45,428 nucleotides of DNA from Clostridium sp. CAG:221 (GTDB lineage Bacteria; Bacillota; Clostridia; Clostridiales; Clostridiaceae), in assembly GCA_000435835.1 (NCBI GenBank), contig FR883361.1, forward strand, positions 1 to 45,428, read 5' to 3'. The first letter of the stretch is position 1, and each line of letters starts with the position of its first letter. Positions 7,860 to 15,845 of the stretch are shown here, in pieces. Under the pieces are notes generated by a model. The model was not told where the DNA came from. It worked only from the letters and a program-made list of their open reading frames with translations, and searched no databases. Both the position numbers and the translations under genes were made by a program.

Positions 7860-8255
7860 CTATAATAATTTTTCTAAATTAATTACTAATTCTTCAATTG
7901 CAAATACATAGTCTTTAGTTATTCTTTTTGCTACTTCATTAGCTAATTCTTCATTATAAATATGGGATGTACAATTTCTATCTTCAAGAAGCCTTATCCA
8001 TACTTGATCATCCGAAATCAAATTATTAACATACGCTTTTTTATATATTGTTCTAGGAAAAGAATTTTCTAGTGTAACACCTAAATACTTCATAAATTCT
8101 TTTAAAGTTTTATGGGTAAGTTCATAAGTAAATTCAAATCTTTGTATCAAACTATCTCTTATAATGTCATTACTTCCATCGTATAAATCACTTACTTCCT
8201 TTAATCTTAAATATGCTTTTTTTAAATTCATATATTTAAATTCTACACTTCTCAT
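7860..8255 (-). CDS. HEPN-type nucleotidyltransferase substrate-binding protein (HI0074/HepT-like), 131 aa
   Basis: All-helical protein of the HI0074-like nucleotidyltransferase partner family, part of the HEPN superfamily. Signature blocks are FEFTYELTHKTLKEFM and RTIYKKAY. R93-NCTS-H98-I-Y100 reproduces the RX4HXY motif of HepT RNase toxins, where Arg and His cut RNA and Tyr is the residue adenylylated by the partner. Its start overlaps the end of the upstream nucleotidyltransferase gene by 20 bases, implying translational coupling. It probably forms the toxin half of a MntA-HepT-like module; activity is inferred from the motif only. Confidence 0.85.
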   Translation of the reverse strand: MRSVEFKYMNLKKAYLRLKEVSDLYDGSNDIIRDSLIQRFEFTYELTHKTLKEFMKYLGVTLENSFPRTIYKKAYVNNLISDDQVWIRLLEDRNCTSHIYNEELANEVAKRITKDYVFAIEELVINLEKLL

Positions 8256-8532
8256 ATATTATAATTCCATCCTTTTTAATTTGCTCTATAAAAAAATCAT
8301 CTTTTACTTTATTCATATCTGAAAAATCAAATTCCAACAATGTATGAGTAGTGTTTTCTACCTCTTCAATAAATTCAAGTATATCACTATTACTATATAT
8401 AGCTAAATCAATATCACTTTTCAAATCATTATCTTCTCTTGCTCTAGAACCAAAAAGCACTACCTTATAAATTGAATCATACTTTTTACTTATTGCAATT
8501 ATCTCATTAACTAATTCTTTATTTAAATCCAA
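8236..8532 (-). CDS. MNT-type minimal nucleotidyltransferase (MntA-like), 98 aa
   Basis: Single-domain nucleotidyltransferase of the pol-beta superfamily. The catalytic motif VVLFGSRAREDNDLKSDIDLAI carries GS-R and the paired aspartates of SDIDLA. The third acidic position probably lies in LLEFDFSD. In MntA-HepT systems such a protein transfers AMP to the HEPN toxin's Tyr and so silences it. It initiates at a TTG with GGAG 7 bases upstream; no better ATG exists, and the 5' end fits the family length. It is the first gene of a two-gene operon. Confidence 0.87.
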   Translation of the reverse strand: MDLNKELVNEIIAISKKYDSIYKVVLFGSRAREDNDLKSDIDLAIYSNSDILEFIEEVENTTHTLLEFDFSDMNKVKDDFFIEQIKKDGIIIYEKCRI

Positions 8533-8602
8533 AATATCACTCCGTATTTTATAATATATTTTAATTATAGACTAATTCTTATATATTATAAATATAAAAA
8601 TT

Positions 8603-8634
8603 AATAGTGCATAAGTGAAACCCTATGCACTATT
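8603..8634. terminator. Bidirectional terminator hairpin
   Basis: AATAGTGCATA (8603-8613) and TATGCACTATT (8624-8634) form an 11-bp perfect stem with AT-rich flanks, just beyond the HMA-like gene. Confidence 0.75.
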
Positions 8635-8639
8635 ATTAT

Positions 8640-8843
8640 CTATTCTACATTATGGCCGGTATTTTCAATGCATTCTTTTATTTCTTGTGGCGTTGCTGGT
8701 GCATTGTACATAACTTCCACAGTTCCTCTAGCTGAATCTACACATACACCATTTACTCCATCAATTTTTTCAAGAGCATTTCTAATTTGCGTTTTCATAT
8801 TAGCATTTGCTATACCTTCTACATTATAATGTTCTCGTTCCAT
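8640..8843 (-). CDS. HMA-fold protein lacking the metal-binding CxxC, 67 aa
   Basis: Small ferredoxin-like beta-alpha-beta-beta-alpha-beta protein resembling CopZ/heavy-metal-associated domains. YNVEGIANANMKTQIRNALEK takes the place of the usual GMTCxxC loop, and a GV..V.VD...GTVEV.Y strand pair follows. The loop has no Cys, and the single Cys near the C-terminus (KECIENTG) is not in the metal site, so classic Cu/Zn binding is unlikely. ATG 8843 is the true start, 9 bases after AAGGAG. It is monocistronic with its own terminator. Function is unknown. Confidence 0.75.
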   Translation of the reverse strand: MEREHYNVEGIANANMKTQIRNALEKIDGVNGVCVDSARGTVEVMYNAPATPQEIKECIENTGHNVE

Positions 8844-8956
8844 ACATACCATCTCCTTTTTCTATAAGGTATATATAGTATGTGCTAAGATACTCTTTTA
8901 TATTATTTTAAATTATAACTGTAAGCACTATCTTTTGAATATCATTTTTATTAAAA

Positions 8957-9583
8957 TTACCATTTTAAAGTAGATAAATCCTCAAATTTATTTATTGCAT
9001 ATTGATATTCTTTAACATTTCCAAAACCATATTTAGCAAATACAAAAGGAATTCCTGCTGCCTTTGCCGATTCTGCATCTCCTTCTGTATCTCCCACATA
9101 CACTGGATTTTTCAAATTATTTCTTTCTATAATAAGTTTATTATTTTCACCTTTAGAAAGGCCTGTCCTTCCTGGGCATTCATAATCTGTAAAATACTTA
9201 TCTAATTTATGTGCTTTAAAAAAACACTCTATATACCCATCTTGACAATTACTTACTATAAATAACTTATACTTTTTTGAAAGCTCTTTTAGTGTCTCTT
9301 CAACCTTTAAATATAACTTTCCTCCATGCTCCCCTAGGTATTCATTTTCTAAAGTACAACATTCATGCATTAAATTTTTTCTAACTTCACTGCTTAAGTT
9401 TGGAAAAAGAATTTCTCCTATTTCATCAAGCTGTTTGCCCATACATATGTGTAAATCCTCTACTGTAACTTCCTTTCTTTCATAATCATATTTATTTAAA
9501 ACAAGACTCCATGTTTTTGATACTCCTTCTGAAGAGTCCCATAAAGTTCCATCTAAATCAAAAATAATACTATCTATACTCAT
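8957..9583 (-). CDS. HAD hydrolase, phosphoglycolate phosphatase/PGMB-like, 208 aa
   Basis: HAD-IA family phosphatase with motif I IIFDLDGTLWDSS (nucleophile Asp9), a helical C1 cap (about residues 17-85), motif II FIVSNCQDGY, the conserved Lys in SKGENNKLI and motif IV VYVGDTEGDAESAKAAG. Length and order are typical. It probably acts on small phosphorylated sugars; the exact substrate cannot be told. It lies 28 bases downstream of the aldose-epimerase-like gene on the same strand, so the two may be co-transcribed in a sugar salvage role. Confidence 0.88.
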   Translation of the reverse strand: MSIDSIIFDLDGTLWDSSEGVSKTWSLVLNKYDYERKEVTVEDLHICMGKQLDEIGEILFPNLSSEVRKNLMHECCTLENEYLGEHGGKLYLKVEETLKELSKKYKLFIVSNCQDGYIECFFKAHKLDKYFTDYECPGRTGLSKGENNKLIIERNNLKNPVYVGDTEGDAESAKAAGIPFVFAKYGFGNVKEYQYAINKFEDLSTLKW

Positions 9584-9610
9584 ATCCTTATACCCTTATA
9601 CTTTAATTAT

Positions 9611-10486
9611 TTATTGTACTGTTACTAAATATGCAGCTTTAAAACTTTTTCCTACTGCCAATTTATTAATACCTTCTTTATCTTTAAAATCACCATTAAA
9701 ATCTTCATAATCTGCATGTCCAAACCATGGCTCTATACAAACAAAAGGTGCTCCTGTAGGTTTAGTCCATAGCCCTAAATATGGAAATCCTGAAAAATCC
9801 ATTGTAACTGATTTATCAGATTTTCTACTTTTTAATGAAATCTTATTTGATTTTAAATCATTAAATACTATGGCATCATCTTTAAATATCTCTATACTTA
9901 GTGGTAACTCTTTACTATTCTCCATAAACAGCTCTTTATTTTTTGTAAATAGTCCATTACTATTTAGTAGTATTTTGGAAGATTTTTCAACTTTATCAAA
10001 TTCAAAATAATAATCTTCAAAAGATTCACCTTGGTTTATTGGACACATATAAGCTGGATGGCCACCTATTGAAAAATATATGTCCTTATTATCCTTATTA
10101 ATAACTTCATAACTTGTCTCTACACCATATTCCATCAAGGTATAACCTATTCTTAAAACAAATTTAAATGGATATACCTTTAATGTTTCTTCATCATATT
10201 GTAATTCAAATACAATTCTACTTTCACTTTTTTCTATAAGTTTAAATTCTCTTGTTCTAGCAAGACCATGTTGCGGTAATTCATATTCAATTCCATCAAT
10301 TTTATATTTACCTCCATTTACCTTTCCTACTATAGGAAAAAGAACTGGCGCATGATATTTCCAGTATCTTTCATCACCATTCCATAAATATTCTGTTTCA
10401 TCATTTATTTTTTTAATACTATGCAGCTCACCACCGTTACTGCTAGCTACAACTCTTATATTTTCATTTTCTAATGTATATATCAC
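9611..10486 (-). CDS. Aldose 1-epimerase family protein (LacX-like), 291 aa
   Basis: Galactose-mutarotase-fold protein of the LacX/YphB-type subgroup. Recognisable are the N-terminal beta strands ending LWNGDERYWKYHAPVLFPIVG, the QHGLAR motif with its catalytic-type His, FSIGGHPAYMCP with the second His, and a C-terminal EPWFGHAD block with acidic residue. Members interconvert sugar anomers; the specificity is unknown. The start is GTG at 10486 behind GGAGG. It is paired with the downstream HAD phosphatase. No sugar transporter lies adjacent. Confidence 0.86.
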   Translation of the reverse strand: MIYTLENENIRVVASSNGGELHSIKKINDETEYLWNGDERYWKYHAPVLFPIVGKVNGGKYKIDGIEYELPQHGLARTREFKLIEKSESRIVFELQYDEETLKVYPFKFVLRIGYTLMEYGVETSYEVINKDNKDIYFSIGGHPAYMCPINQGESFEDYYFEFDKVEKSSKILLNSNGLFTKNKELFMENSKELPLSIEIFKDDAIVFNDLKSNKISLKSRKSDKSVTMDFSGFPYLGLWTKPTGAPFVCIEPWFGHADYEDFNGDFKDKEGINKLAVGKSFKAAYLVTVQ

Positions 10487-10666
10487 CTTTAACCTCCTAT
10501 AAAATTATTCTCATAAAAATTATACAGTATTTTCTTATTTCTTTACAAAATAATTTCTGAATTTAAAGCTTATTTTTACTAATACTATTTTTATAGAGGT
10601 GAAAAAAATGAAACATATACTAATTACAGTTTAAAATATAATAAAAATTTATAATATTTTTATAAA

Positions 10667-10681
10667 TGATAATGATTTTCA
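10667..10681. promoter_or_regulatory. Fur box in the rpsD promoter
   Basis: TGATAATGATTTTCA matches the 7-1-7 Fur consensus TGATAATNATTATCA at 13 of 14 defined positions. It directly abuts the -35 box of the rpsD promoter, a position where a bound repressor would block RNA polymerase. PerR and Zur boxes are related but fit less well (PerR has TTATAAT, Zur has CGTAAT). Confidence 0.7.
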
Positions 10682-10710
10682 TTTACATCTTCTATTGATT
10701 ATGTTATATT
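10682..10710 (+). promoter_or_regulatory. Promoter of rpsD
   Basis: TTTACA (10682-10687), 17 bases, TATATT (10705-10710). The leader is roughly 43 bases and contains no room for a large S4-type autoregulatory structure. Confidence 0.65.
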
Positions 10711-10759
10711 CTATTTGTGGCTTAAATTATCGCGGCAAATGATTTAAGGAGATGATTTT

Positions 10760-11356
10760 ATGGCAAAAATGATGGGACCTAGATTTAAACAATGTCGTAG
10801 ACTTGGATTAAATGTCTGTGGTCATCCAAAAGCAATGAAAAGAGCAGCGAAAGGTTCTGCAAGAAATGATAAAAAACTTTCAGACTATGGTACACAACTT
10901 TTAGAAAAACAAAGACTTAGAGCATATTATGGAGTAATGGAAAAACAATTTGCTAATTACTTTGAAAAAGCTTCTAAATCTAAAGAGTTAACTGGTTTTG
11001 CATTAATTAAACTTCTAGAATGCAGATTAGACAACTTAGTATATAGATTAGGATTTGCTAACTCAATAAGACAAGCACGTCAAATGGTAGTGCATGGCCA
11101 TATTTTAGTTAATGGTAAAAAAGTAGATATTCCATCTTTCAATGTTTCAGTTGGTGATGAAATTAAACTAAGAGAGAAATCTCAAAAAAATCCTATGTTC
11201 AAAGAAAACTTCCAATCTAATATACTTAATGTATTGCCATACATAAGTAAAAACGAAGCTGATTTCTCTGGTACTCTGTTAAGATACCCTGAAAGAAATG
11301 AAGTGCCAATAGAAATAAATGAAGTTTTAGTTGTGGAATATTACTCAAAAAATTAA
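10760..11356 (+). CDS. rpsD: 30S ribosomal protein S4 (stand-alone paralogue type)
   Basis: Full-length S4 (198 aa) that binds 16S rRNA and nucleates the small subunit. The N-terminal arm runs MGPRFKQCRRLGLN. The globular part shows LSDYGTQLLEKQRLR.YYG, and the S4 RNA-binding domain is RLDNLVYRLGFANSIRQARQMVVHGHILVNG; the C-terminus is INEVLVVEYYSKN. Only two cysteines (12 and 20) occur in the N-terminal arm, so it is not the zinc-binding four-Cys form. It is not in the usual rpsM-rpsK-rpsD-rpoA operon but alone, with a Fur box in its promoter and a strong terminator after it. Whether a second rpsD exists elsewhere cannot be seen here. Confidence 0.95.
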   Translation: MAKMMGPRFKQCRRLGLNVCGHPKAMKRAAKGSARNDKKLSDYGTQLLEKQRLRAYYGVMEKQFANYFEKASKSKELTGFALIKLLECRLDNLVYRLGFANSIRQARQMVVHGHILVNGKKVDIPSFNVSVGDEIKLREKSQKNPMFKENFQSNILNVLPYISKNEADFSGTLLRYPERNEVPIEINEVLVVEYYSKN

Positions 11357-11484
11357 TATATAATATTCTTTTCTCCCTAAGATCTGATATAGATATATTA
11401 ATTAACTTCAATTAAAACTTTAAGCATCTATCCTTAAGATTGCTTAACGTCAATAGATTAAGCCTTCTGTTGAATACAAATATA

Positions 11485-11538
11485 AAAGAAAAAATCTTAT
11501 GTATGTGCAGATACATAAGATTTTTTCTTTTTTTTAAT
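11485..11538. terminator. Strong terminator after rpsD
   Basis: A 20-bp perfect stem, AAAGAAAAAATCTTATGTAT (11485-11504) with its complement (11511-11530), loop GTGCAG, then a run of T on the plus strand. It lies about 130 bases after the S4 stop; the A-rich left arm lets it act on the minus strand for the cysteine desulfidase gene as well. Confidence 0.85.
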
Positions 11539-11564
11539 AAATTTAACTTAATTAACTTTTAATA

Positions 11565-12836
11565 TTATGCTTCAAGCATAATATCTAATATTTCTTTATC
11601 AGTTTCTCTCATACCAATTTTTCCAAGTCTCCCTATGGCGCTAATGGTTTCTTCTATATCTTCTTTTAGTATTCCAGTATTAGCACTATAACCTCTATTT
11701 ATCATAGCCAATGAATGCGACATCATGGCAGCATCTAAACTTGTAGCAATCTTTGCTGCACATGAAGCTTTTGCTCCATCACAAACAATTCCTGAAATAT
11801 TGGCTAAAGTGTTGTTAATGGTTTTATTTATTTGTTCTAGACTTCCACCTTCTAAATAAGTTATTCCTGCTCCACTAGCACATCCTGATGTTACTGCTCC
11901 ACAAAATGCAGAAAGTCTTCCAATTCCAGCTTTTTGATGTATATTAATTAAATTCGCAAACACTAAAGCTCTATATAATAATTCTTTAGAAATATTTTTT
12001 TCTCTAGCATATATAATCAATGGTACTGAAATTGTCATACCGGAATTTCCACTGCCTGAATTAGTCATTACAGGTAAAGAGCATCCACTCATTCTCGCTT
12101 CAGAAGCTGCTGCTGTATAAGCTTTTACTTTGTTTGTTAATGAATTTCCAGCTTCTAAAATAACTTTTCCAATCCCTACTCCATAGGAACCTTTTAATCC
12201 TTCTTCTGCTATATCAATATTATACTTCATTTGATTATCTAATAGTTCTTTAACATCATCAATATTCATTGTATTGGCAAATTCATAAATCTTCTCCACA
12301 CTTAAAATACTTCTATCTATAAAAACTCCTAGATATTTATTGGAATCCTCTTCTAATTTAAAGATTGCTTCTCCATCTTTTATAATACTTGAAATATTAT
12401 CATGGGCATGTTTTATTTCTATCGATGCACTTTCTTCTTTATTAAAAACATCTACTATTATATGTAATTCTATCTCTGAATCTAAAAACTCAACTTTACA
12501 ATAATCTGATTGTATAAGTTCATGTGTTTTTATGATTGCTTCTTCACTTACTTCATTAATTACTTCCAGTTTTCTATGAGATTTTCCTGCTAAAATTCCA
12601 ATAATTGCACTTGCTTCAATACCAACTAAATCTCCTGTATTTGGCACTGTAACACATCTAGCATTTTTTATCATATTTCCACTACATTTAACTATAACAC
12701 TCTCTGGGAAAGTGCCAAGCACATCTCTTGCCTTTGCTGCTGCATATGCTATTGCTATTGGTTCAGTGCATCCCATAGCTGGAACCAATTCTTCATTCAA
12801 AATTTGAATATATTTTTTGTATGTATTTAAATCCAT
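11565..12836 (-). CDS. cyuA: L-cysteine desulfidase, UPF0597/CyuA (YhaM) family, 423 aa
   Basis: Serine-dehydratase-alpha-like iron-sulfur enzyme of the UPF0597 group, which cleaves L-cysteine to pyruvate, ammonia and sulfide. The family opening ELVPAMGCTEPIAIAYAAAKA is present with its conserved Cys. Further conserved cysteines lie in AFCGAVTSGCASGAGI and VCDGAKASCAAK, the likely Fe-S cluster region. The length is normal. It lies directly downstream of a polar amino acid ABC transporter on the same strand, separated by a terminator hairpin, which suggests that transporter brings in cystine/cysteine. Some databases call this family L-serine ammonia-lyase; the context favours cysteine. Confidence 0.82.
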   Translation of the reverse strand: MDLNTYKKYIQILNEELVPAMGCTEPIAIAYAAAKARDVLGTFPESVIVKCSGNMIKNARCVTVPNTGDLVGIEASAIIGILAGKSHRKLEVINEVSEEAIIKTHELIQSDYCKVEFLDSEIELHIIVDVFNKEESASIEIKHAHDNISSIIKDGEAIFKLEEDSNKYLGVFIDRSILSVEKIYEFANTMNIDDVKELLDNQMKYNIDIAEEGLKGSYGVGIGKVILEAGNSLTNKVKAYTAAASEARMSGCSLPVMTNSGSGNSGMTISVPLIIYAREKNISKELLYRALVFANLINIHQKAGIGRLSAFCGAVTSGCASGAGITYLEGGSLEQINKTINNTLANISGIVCDGAKASCAAKIATSLDAAMMSHSLAMINRGYSANTGILKEDIEETISAIGRLGKIGMRETDKEILDIMLEA

Positions 12837-12863
12837 ACAAAACTCCCCCTTATTAGATTCTTA

Positions 12864-12900
12864 CAAAAAAAGACAATGAGTTTCTAAAAACTTCATTGTC
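12864..12900 (-). terminator. Terminator after the amino acid ABC operon
   Basis: GACAATGA (12872-12879) and TCATTGTC (12893-12900) pair with a further partial stem inside. On the minus strand a run of seven T follows. Read-through into the desulfidase gene 30 bases later is possible. Confidence 0.75.
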
Positions 12901-12940
12901 ACCACTTAATTATATCATTACAACCTTACAGTTACAATAA

Positions 12941-13645
12941 CTATGTTATAATAGTCTCTTTACTACTTCTATATATATGCCTCTCAACAATCTCTCCATT
13001 ATCCATAGAAATTATTCTACTGGCCACTTTTTCTGCAAAGGTCATATCATGAGTTATTATCAGCATAGTCATTCCTTTTTTACGTAACATCTTGATTACA
13101 TTAGCTACTTCCTCAGTAAGCTCAGGATCTAGTGCTGAAGTAGGTTCATCAAAACACATTAACTTAGGTTCCATAGCTAAAGCACGACCTATAGCTACTC
13201 TTTGCTTTTGACCACCTGATAACTGATGAGGATAACTATCCTCCTTTTCACTTAAGCCTAAAAAACTCAATATTTCTCGAGCTTCACTTTTAGATTGTTC
13301 CTTGCTTTTTTTAAGCACCCTCATAGGTCCTTCAATTATATTTTCAATAACAGATTTATGAGGAAATAGATTAAAATTTTGAAATACCATTCCTACATCT
13401 TTACTTATCTCCATCATAGATTTTTTATCTATGTATCTGCCATCATTACATAATACTCTCCCATTTACTTCAATATATCCACTATGACATCTTTCTAGCA
13501 TATTTATTATTCTAAGAAGCGTTGTTTTTCCTCCTCCTGAAGGTCCAACCAACACAACTATTTCTTTTTCATCAATATCTAAATCTATTGACTTCAATAC
13601 ATCAAGATTACCAAAACTCTTTTTTATCTTCCTGAGCTTTAACAT
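12941..13645 (-). CDS. Polar amino acid ABC transporter ATP-binding protein, 234 aa
   Basis: GlnQ/TcyC-type ATPase powering amino acid import. It has Walker A GPSGGGKTT (about residues 34-42), a Q-loop in MVFQNFNLFPH, signature LSGGQKQR, Walker B LMCFDEPTSALDP and the H-loop IITHDM. Length is normal for the family, with a short C-terminal extension. It is the third gene of the operon binding protein - permease - ATPase, 12 bases after the permease. Confidence 0.92.
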   Translation of the reverse strand: MLKLRKIKKSFGNLDVLKSIDLDIDEKEIVVLVGPSGGGKTTLLRIINMLERCHSGYIEVNGRVLCNDGRYIDKKSMMEISKDVGMVFQNFNLFPHKSVIENIIEGPMRVLKKSKEQSKSEAREILSFLGLSEKEDSYPHQLSGGQKQRVAIGRALAMEPKLMCFDEPTSALDPELTEEVANVIKMLRKKGMTMLIITHDMTFAEKVASRIISMDNGEIVERHIYRSSKETIIT

Positions 13646-13657
13646 CTATCCTTCCCC

Positions 13658-14326
13658 CTAATTATAATATTCATATCTTTTCTCTATTTTTTCCATAATC
13701 TTAGATAATACTCCTATCAAGATTAAATATACTATACCAATTACTAGTAAGGGCATTAGTGATGAATCCCTATTGGCTGCAACCTTGCCAACTTTTAATA
13801 AATCACTTAATCCAATAACATATACAAGAGCAGTATCTTTTATCAAAGTTACTATTTCATTTGTTATTGGTGGAAGAACTCTCTTAAAAGCTTGAGGTAA
13901 TACTATTCTAAAAAATATATCTGTATTAGACATACCTAAAACCTGTCCTGCTTCATACTGCCCTTCATCTATAGAATCAATTCCTGCTCTAAATATCTCA
14001 CCAAAGTAAGCTCCATAGTTTAATGTAAATGCTAATATAGCTGCTGGAAACCTCTCAATTACTATTCCTATACTTGGGATGGATAAGCCAAAGAAAATAA
14101 AAACTATCTGTAATAATAAAGGCGTTCCTCTCATTATTAAAACATAAATTGATGTTATCTTATTTATTATCTTTATCTTTGATCGCCTTCCCATAGCAGT
14201 TACTATTCCTAATGGTATAGATAAAATCAAAGTTATGGCAAATATCTCTAAAGTAACTTTAAGACCACTTATAACTTGAGGCATTAACATTACTATATTG
14301 CTTCCTAAGTTCCTTAAAAACTCCAT
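13658..14326 (-). CDS. Polar amino acid ABC transporter permease, 222 aa
   Basis: HisM/GlnP-type inner membrane permease with about five hydrophobic segments. The EAA loop is readable as EAGQVLGMSNTDIFFRIVLPQAFKRVLPP, which docks on the ATPase. It is preceded by YGAYFGEIFRAGI, a hallmark of this group. ATG 14326 has GGAG 6 bases upstream; a GTG four codons earlier is open but poorly placed. It is the middle gene of the three-gene operon. Confidence 0.9.
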   Translation of the reverse strand: MEFLRNLGSNIVMLMPQVISGLKVTLEIFAITLILSIPLGIVTAMGRRSKIKIINKITSIYVLIMRGTPLLLQIVFIFFGLSIPSIGIVIERFPAAILAFTLNYGAYFGEIFRAGIDSIDEGQYEAGQVLGMSNTDIFFRIVLPQAFKRVLPPITNEIVTLIKDTALVYVIGLSDLLKVGKVAANRDSSLMPLLVIGIVYLILIGVLSKIMEKIEKRYEYYN

Positions 14327-14347
14327 TATGCTCTCCACTCTCTTTCT

Positions 14348-15157
14348 TTAATTATCTGTTATATCTTCCCCAAACCACTTTTGTGAAATCTCTGCCATTT
14401 TGCCATCTTTCTTAATTTCTTCAAAAGCATTATTAATTGCTTCAACAGTTTCAGCATCTCCTTTTCTAATGCCTACTCCATATTCTTCACTACCAAAATC
14501 TTCAGTTAAAACTTTAAATTTATCTTCACCTTTTAACTTTATATAATATTTCACTAAAATCTCATCAGCTACCACTGCATCTATCCTTCCTGCTTCTAAA
14601 TCCATGAGAGCCTGATTATTATCTTCAAAGGTTATTGCTTCACCACCACTAAGGCTTTCATATAGCTCCGTATCTTTCTCCATAGCTTCAATAGCTGAAG
14701 ACTCACTTTGTGCTCCAACTTTTTTACCTGATAAATCACTTTTAGCGTTAATATCAGAATTTGCTAAAGTTACTATAACTTGCTTATTATTTAGATAAGC
14801 TTCTGAAAAGTTCACCTTTTCCTTTCTTTCTTCTGTAATTGTATATCCATTCCATATAAAATCTATATTCCCATTATTTAATTCTGATTCCTTCATTGAC
14901 CAATCAATAGGTTGAAAAACAACTTTCTTACCTAATCTATCTCCTACTTCTTTTGCCAAATCCACATCAAATCCTACAATTTCACCACTTTCATCTTTAA
15001 ATCCCATAGGTGCAAAAGCATCATCTAACCCAACAATTACTTCATTCTTATCCATAACACTTTTAATTTCCTTCTTATTACATGCTAAAAGCGTAAAACT
15101 TATACTCCCCATAATTATTCCTAATAAAATATTTTTTCTAATTCCTTTTATGCTCAC
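14348..15157 (-). CDS. Polar amino acid (probable cystine) substrate-binding lipoprotein, 269 aa
   Basis: Type II periplasmic-binding-fold lipoprotein for the adjacent ABC transporter. The signal peptide has a basic start and the lipobox LLAC at Cys26. The mature part begins with VIVGLDDAFAPMGFKDESG and contains the ligand-binding Arg region in ITEERKEKVNFSEAY. The C-terminus ends EISQKWFG, the family close. It starts at GTG with GGGGGA upstream. The downstream cysteine desulfidase suggests cystine or a related sulfur amino acid as ligand, but the sequence alone does not prove it. Confidence 0.88.
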   Translation of the reverse strand: MSIKGIRKNILLGIIMGSISFTLLACNKKEIKSVMDKNEVIVGLDDAFAPMGFKDESGEIVGFDVDLAKEVGDRLGKKVVFQPIDWSMKESELNNGNIDFIWNGYTITEERKEKVNFSEAYLNNKQVIVTLANSDINAKSDLSGKKVGAQSESSAIEAMEKDTELYESLSGGEAITFEDNNQALMDLEAGRIDAVVADEILVKYYIKLKGEDKFKVLTEDFGSEEYGVGIRKGDAETVEAINNAFEEIKKDGKMAEISQKWFGEDITDN

Positions 15158-15174
15158 GTTGAATTATCCCCCTA

Positions 15175-15214
15175 TTACTTTATCTATTTACCACTTTATC
15201 ATACTAAAGTAATA
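15175..15214. promoter_or_regulatory. Inverted repeat upstream of the amino acid ABC operon
   Basis: ATTACTTTA (15175-15183) and TAAAGTAAT (15206-15214) form an exact 9-base inverted repeat. On the minus strand it overlaps a possible promoter (TTGATT, 17 bases, TAAAGT) and lies 18-57 bases before the GTG start. It may be a repressor operator; the regulator is unknown. Confidence 0.4.
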
Positions 15215-15290
15215 AAATCAAGTATTTTTCTATAACAAAAAAAGATAAATTCTTCTTAATATCTAATAACCTTATAATTTATCCTTATTA

Positions 15291-15375
15291 TATAAAAAAA
15301 TGAGGATATGGCACTAAAAATTTTATATACAATATATTGTATTATTTATTCTTAATACGACATCCCCATTTTCAT
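15291..15375 (-). terminator. Terminator-like long hairpin after the MOSC gene
   Basis: On the minus strand, AATGGGGATG pairs imperfectly with ATATCCTCATT across a large loop that itself contains the palindrome ATACAATATATTGTAT. Seven T follow. It ends the long molybdenum-cofactor operon. Confidence 0.55.
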
Positions 15376-15382
15376 TAATCAA

Positions 15383-15838
15383 TTATAAAGATAATATCTT
15401 TTTACCACTATCTATTAAAGTACACTGATCTCCAACTTTAACTTTTCCACCTTTAAGAACTCTTGTAAATATACCGTTCTTTGGCATTATACATTCTCCT
15501 ACTTGATAGTATATTGCACATTTGTCATGGCATTCTTTACCAATTTGTGTAACTTCTAATAATACTTCTCCCACTTGTAACTGTTGTCCTACTGGTAGTT
15601 TATGTAGTTCAATTCCATCTACAACTAAATTTTCTCCAAAAGCTCCAAAATCAACATTTCCACCTTTATTTCTAAAGTCATCAATTTTTTCAAAAGCTAA
15701 AAGACTTACTTGTCTATGCCATTTTCCTGCGTGAGCATCTCCTTCAATACCAAATTCTTCAATGAAATTTGCTTCACTTACTTCATTTTTTAATGTTCCT
15801 TTATGTTTGCTTATACATATTGCTAATACTTTACTCAT
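15383..15838 (-). CDS. MOSC domain protein, 151 aa
   Basis: Stand-alone MOSC domain (the C-terminal domain of Moco sulfurases), probably a pyranopterin-binding or sulfur-carrier protein acting on Mo enzymes. Signature blocks are GIEGDAHAGKWHRQVSLLA, GAFGENLVVDGI, and GKECHDKCAIYYQVG, which carries the conserved Cys. The C-terminus is GGKVKVGD. ATG 15838 is the start, 7 bases past the moaA stop; an in-frame TTG lies inside the ribosome binding site. It is the last gene of the Moco operon. Confidence 0.9.
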   Translation of the reverse strand: MSKVLAICISKHKGTLKNEVSEANFIEEFGIEGDAHAGKWHRQVSLLAFEKIDDFRNKGGNVDFGAFGENLVVDGIELHKLPVGQQLQVGEVLLEVTQIGKECHDKCAIYYQVGECIMPKNGIFTRVLKGGKVKVGDQCTLIDSGKKILSL

Positions 15839-15845
15839 CTTATGT

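Noticed and set aside
10608..10634. Eight-codon frame after a perfect GAGGTG ribosome binding site, upstream of the rpsD Fur box
   Set aside because: Too short to support as a gene; no promoter or conservation evidence, and it may be a relic of a lost gene start.
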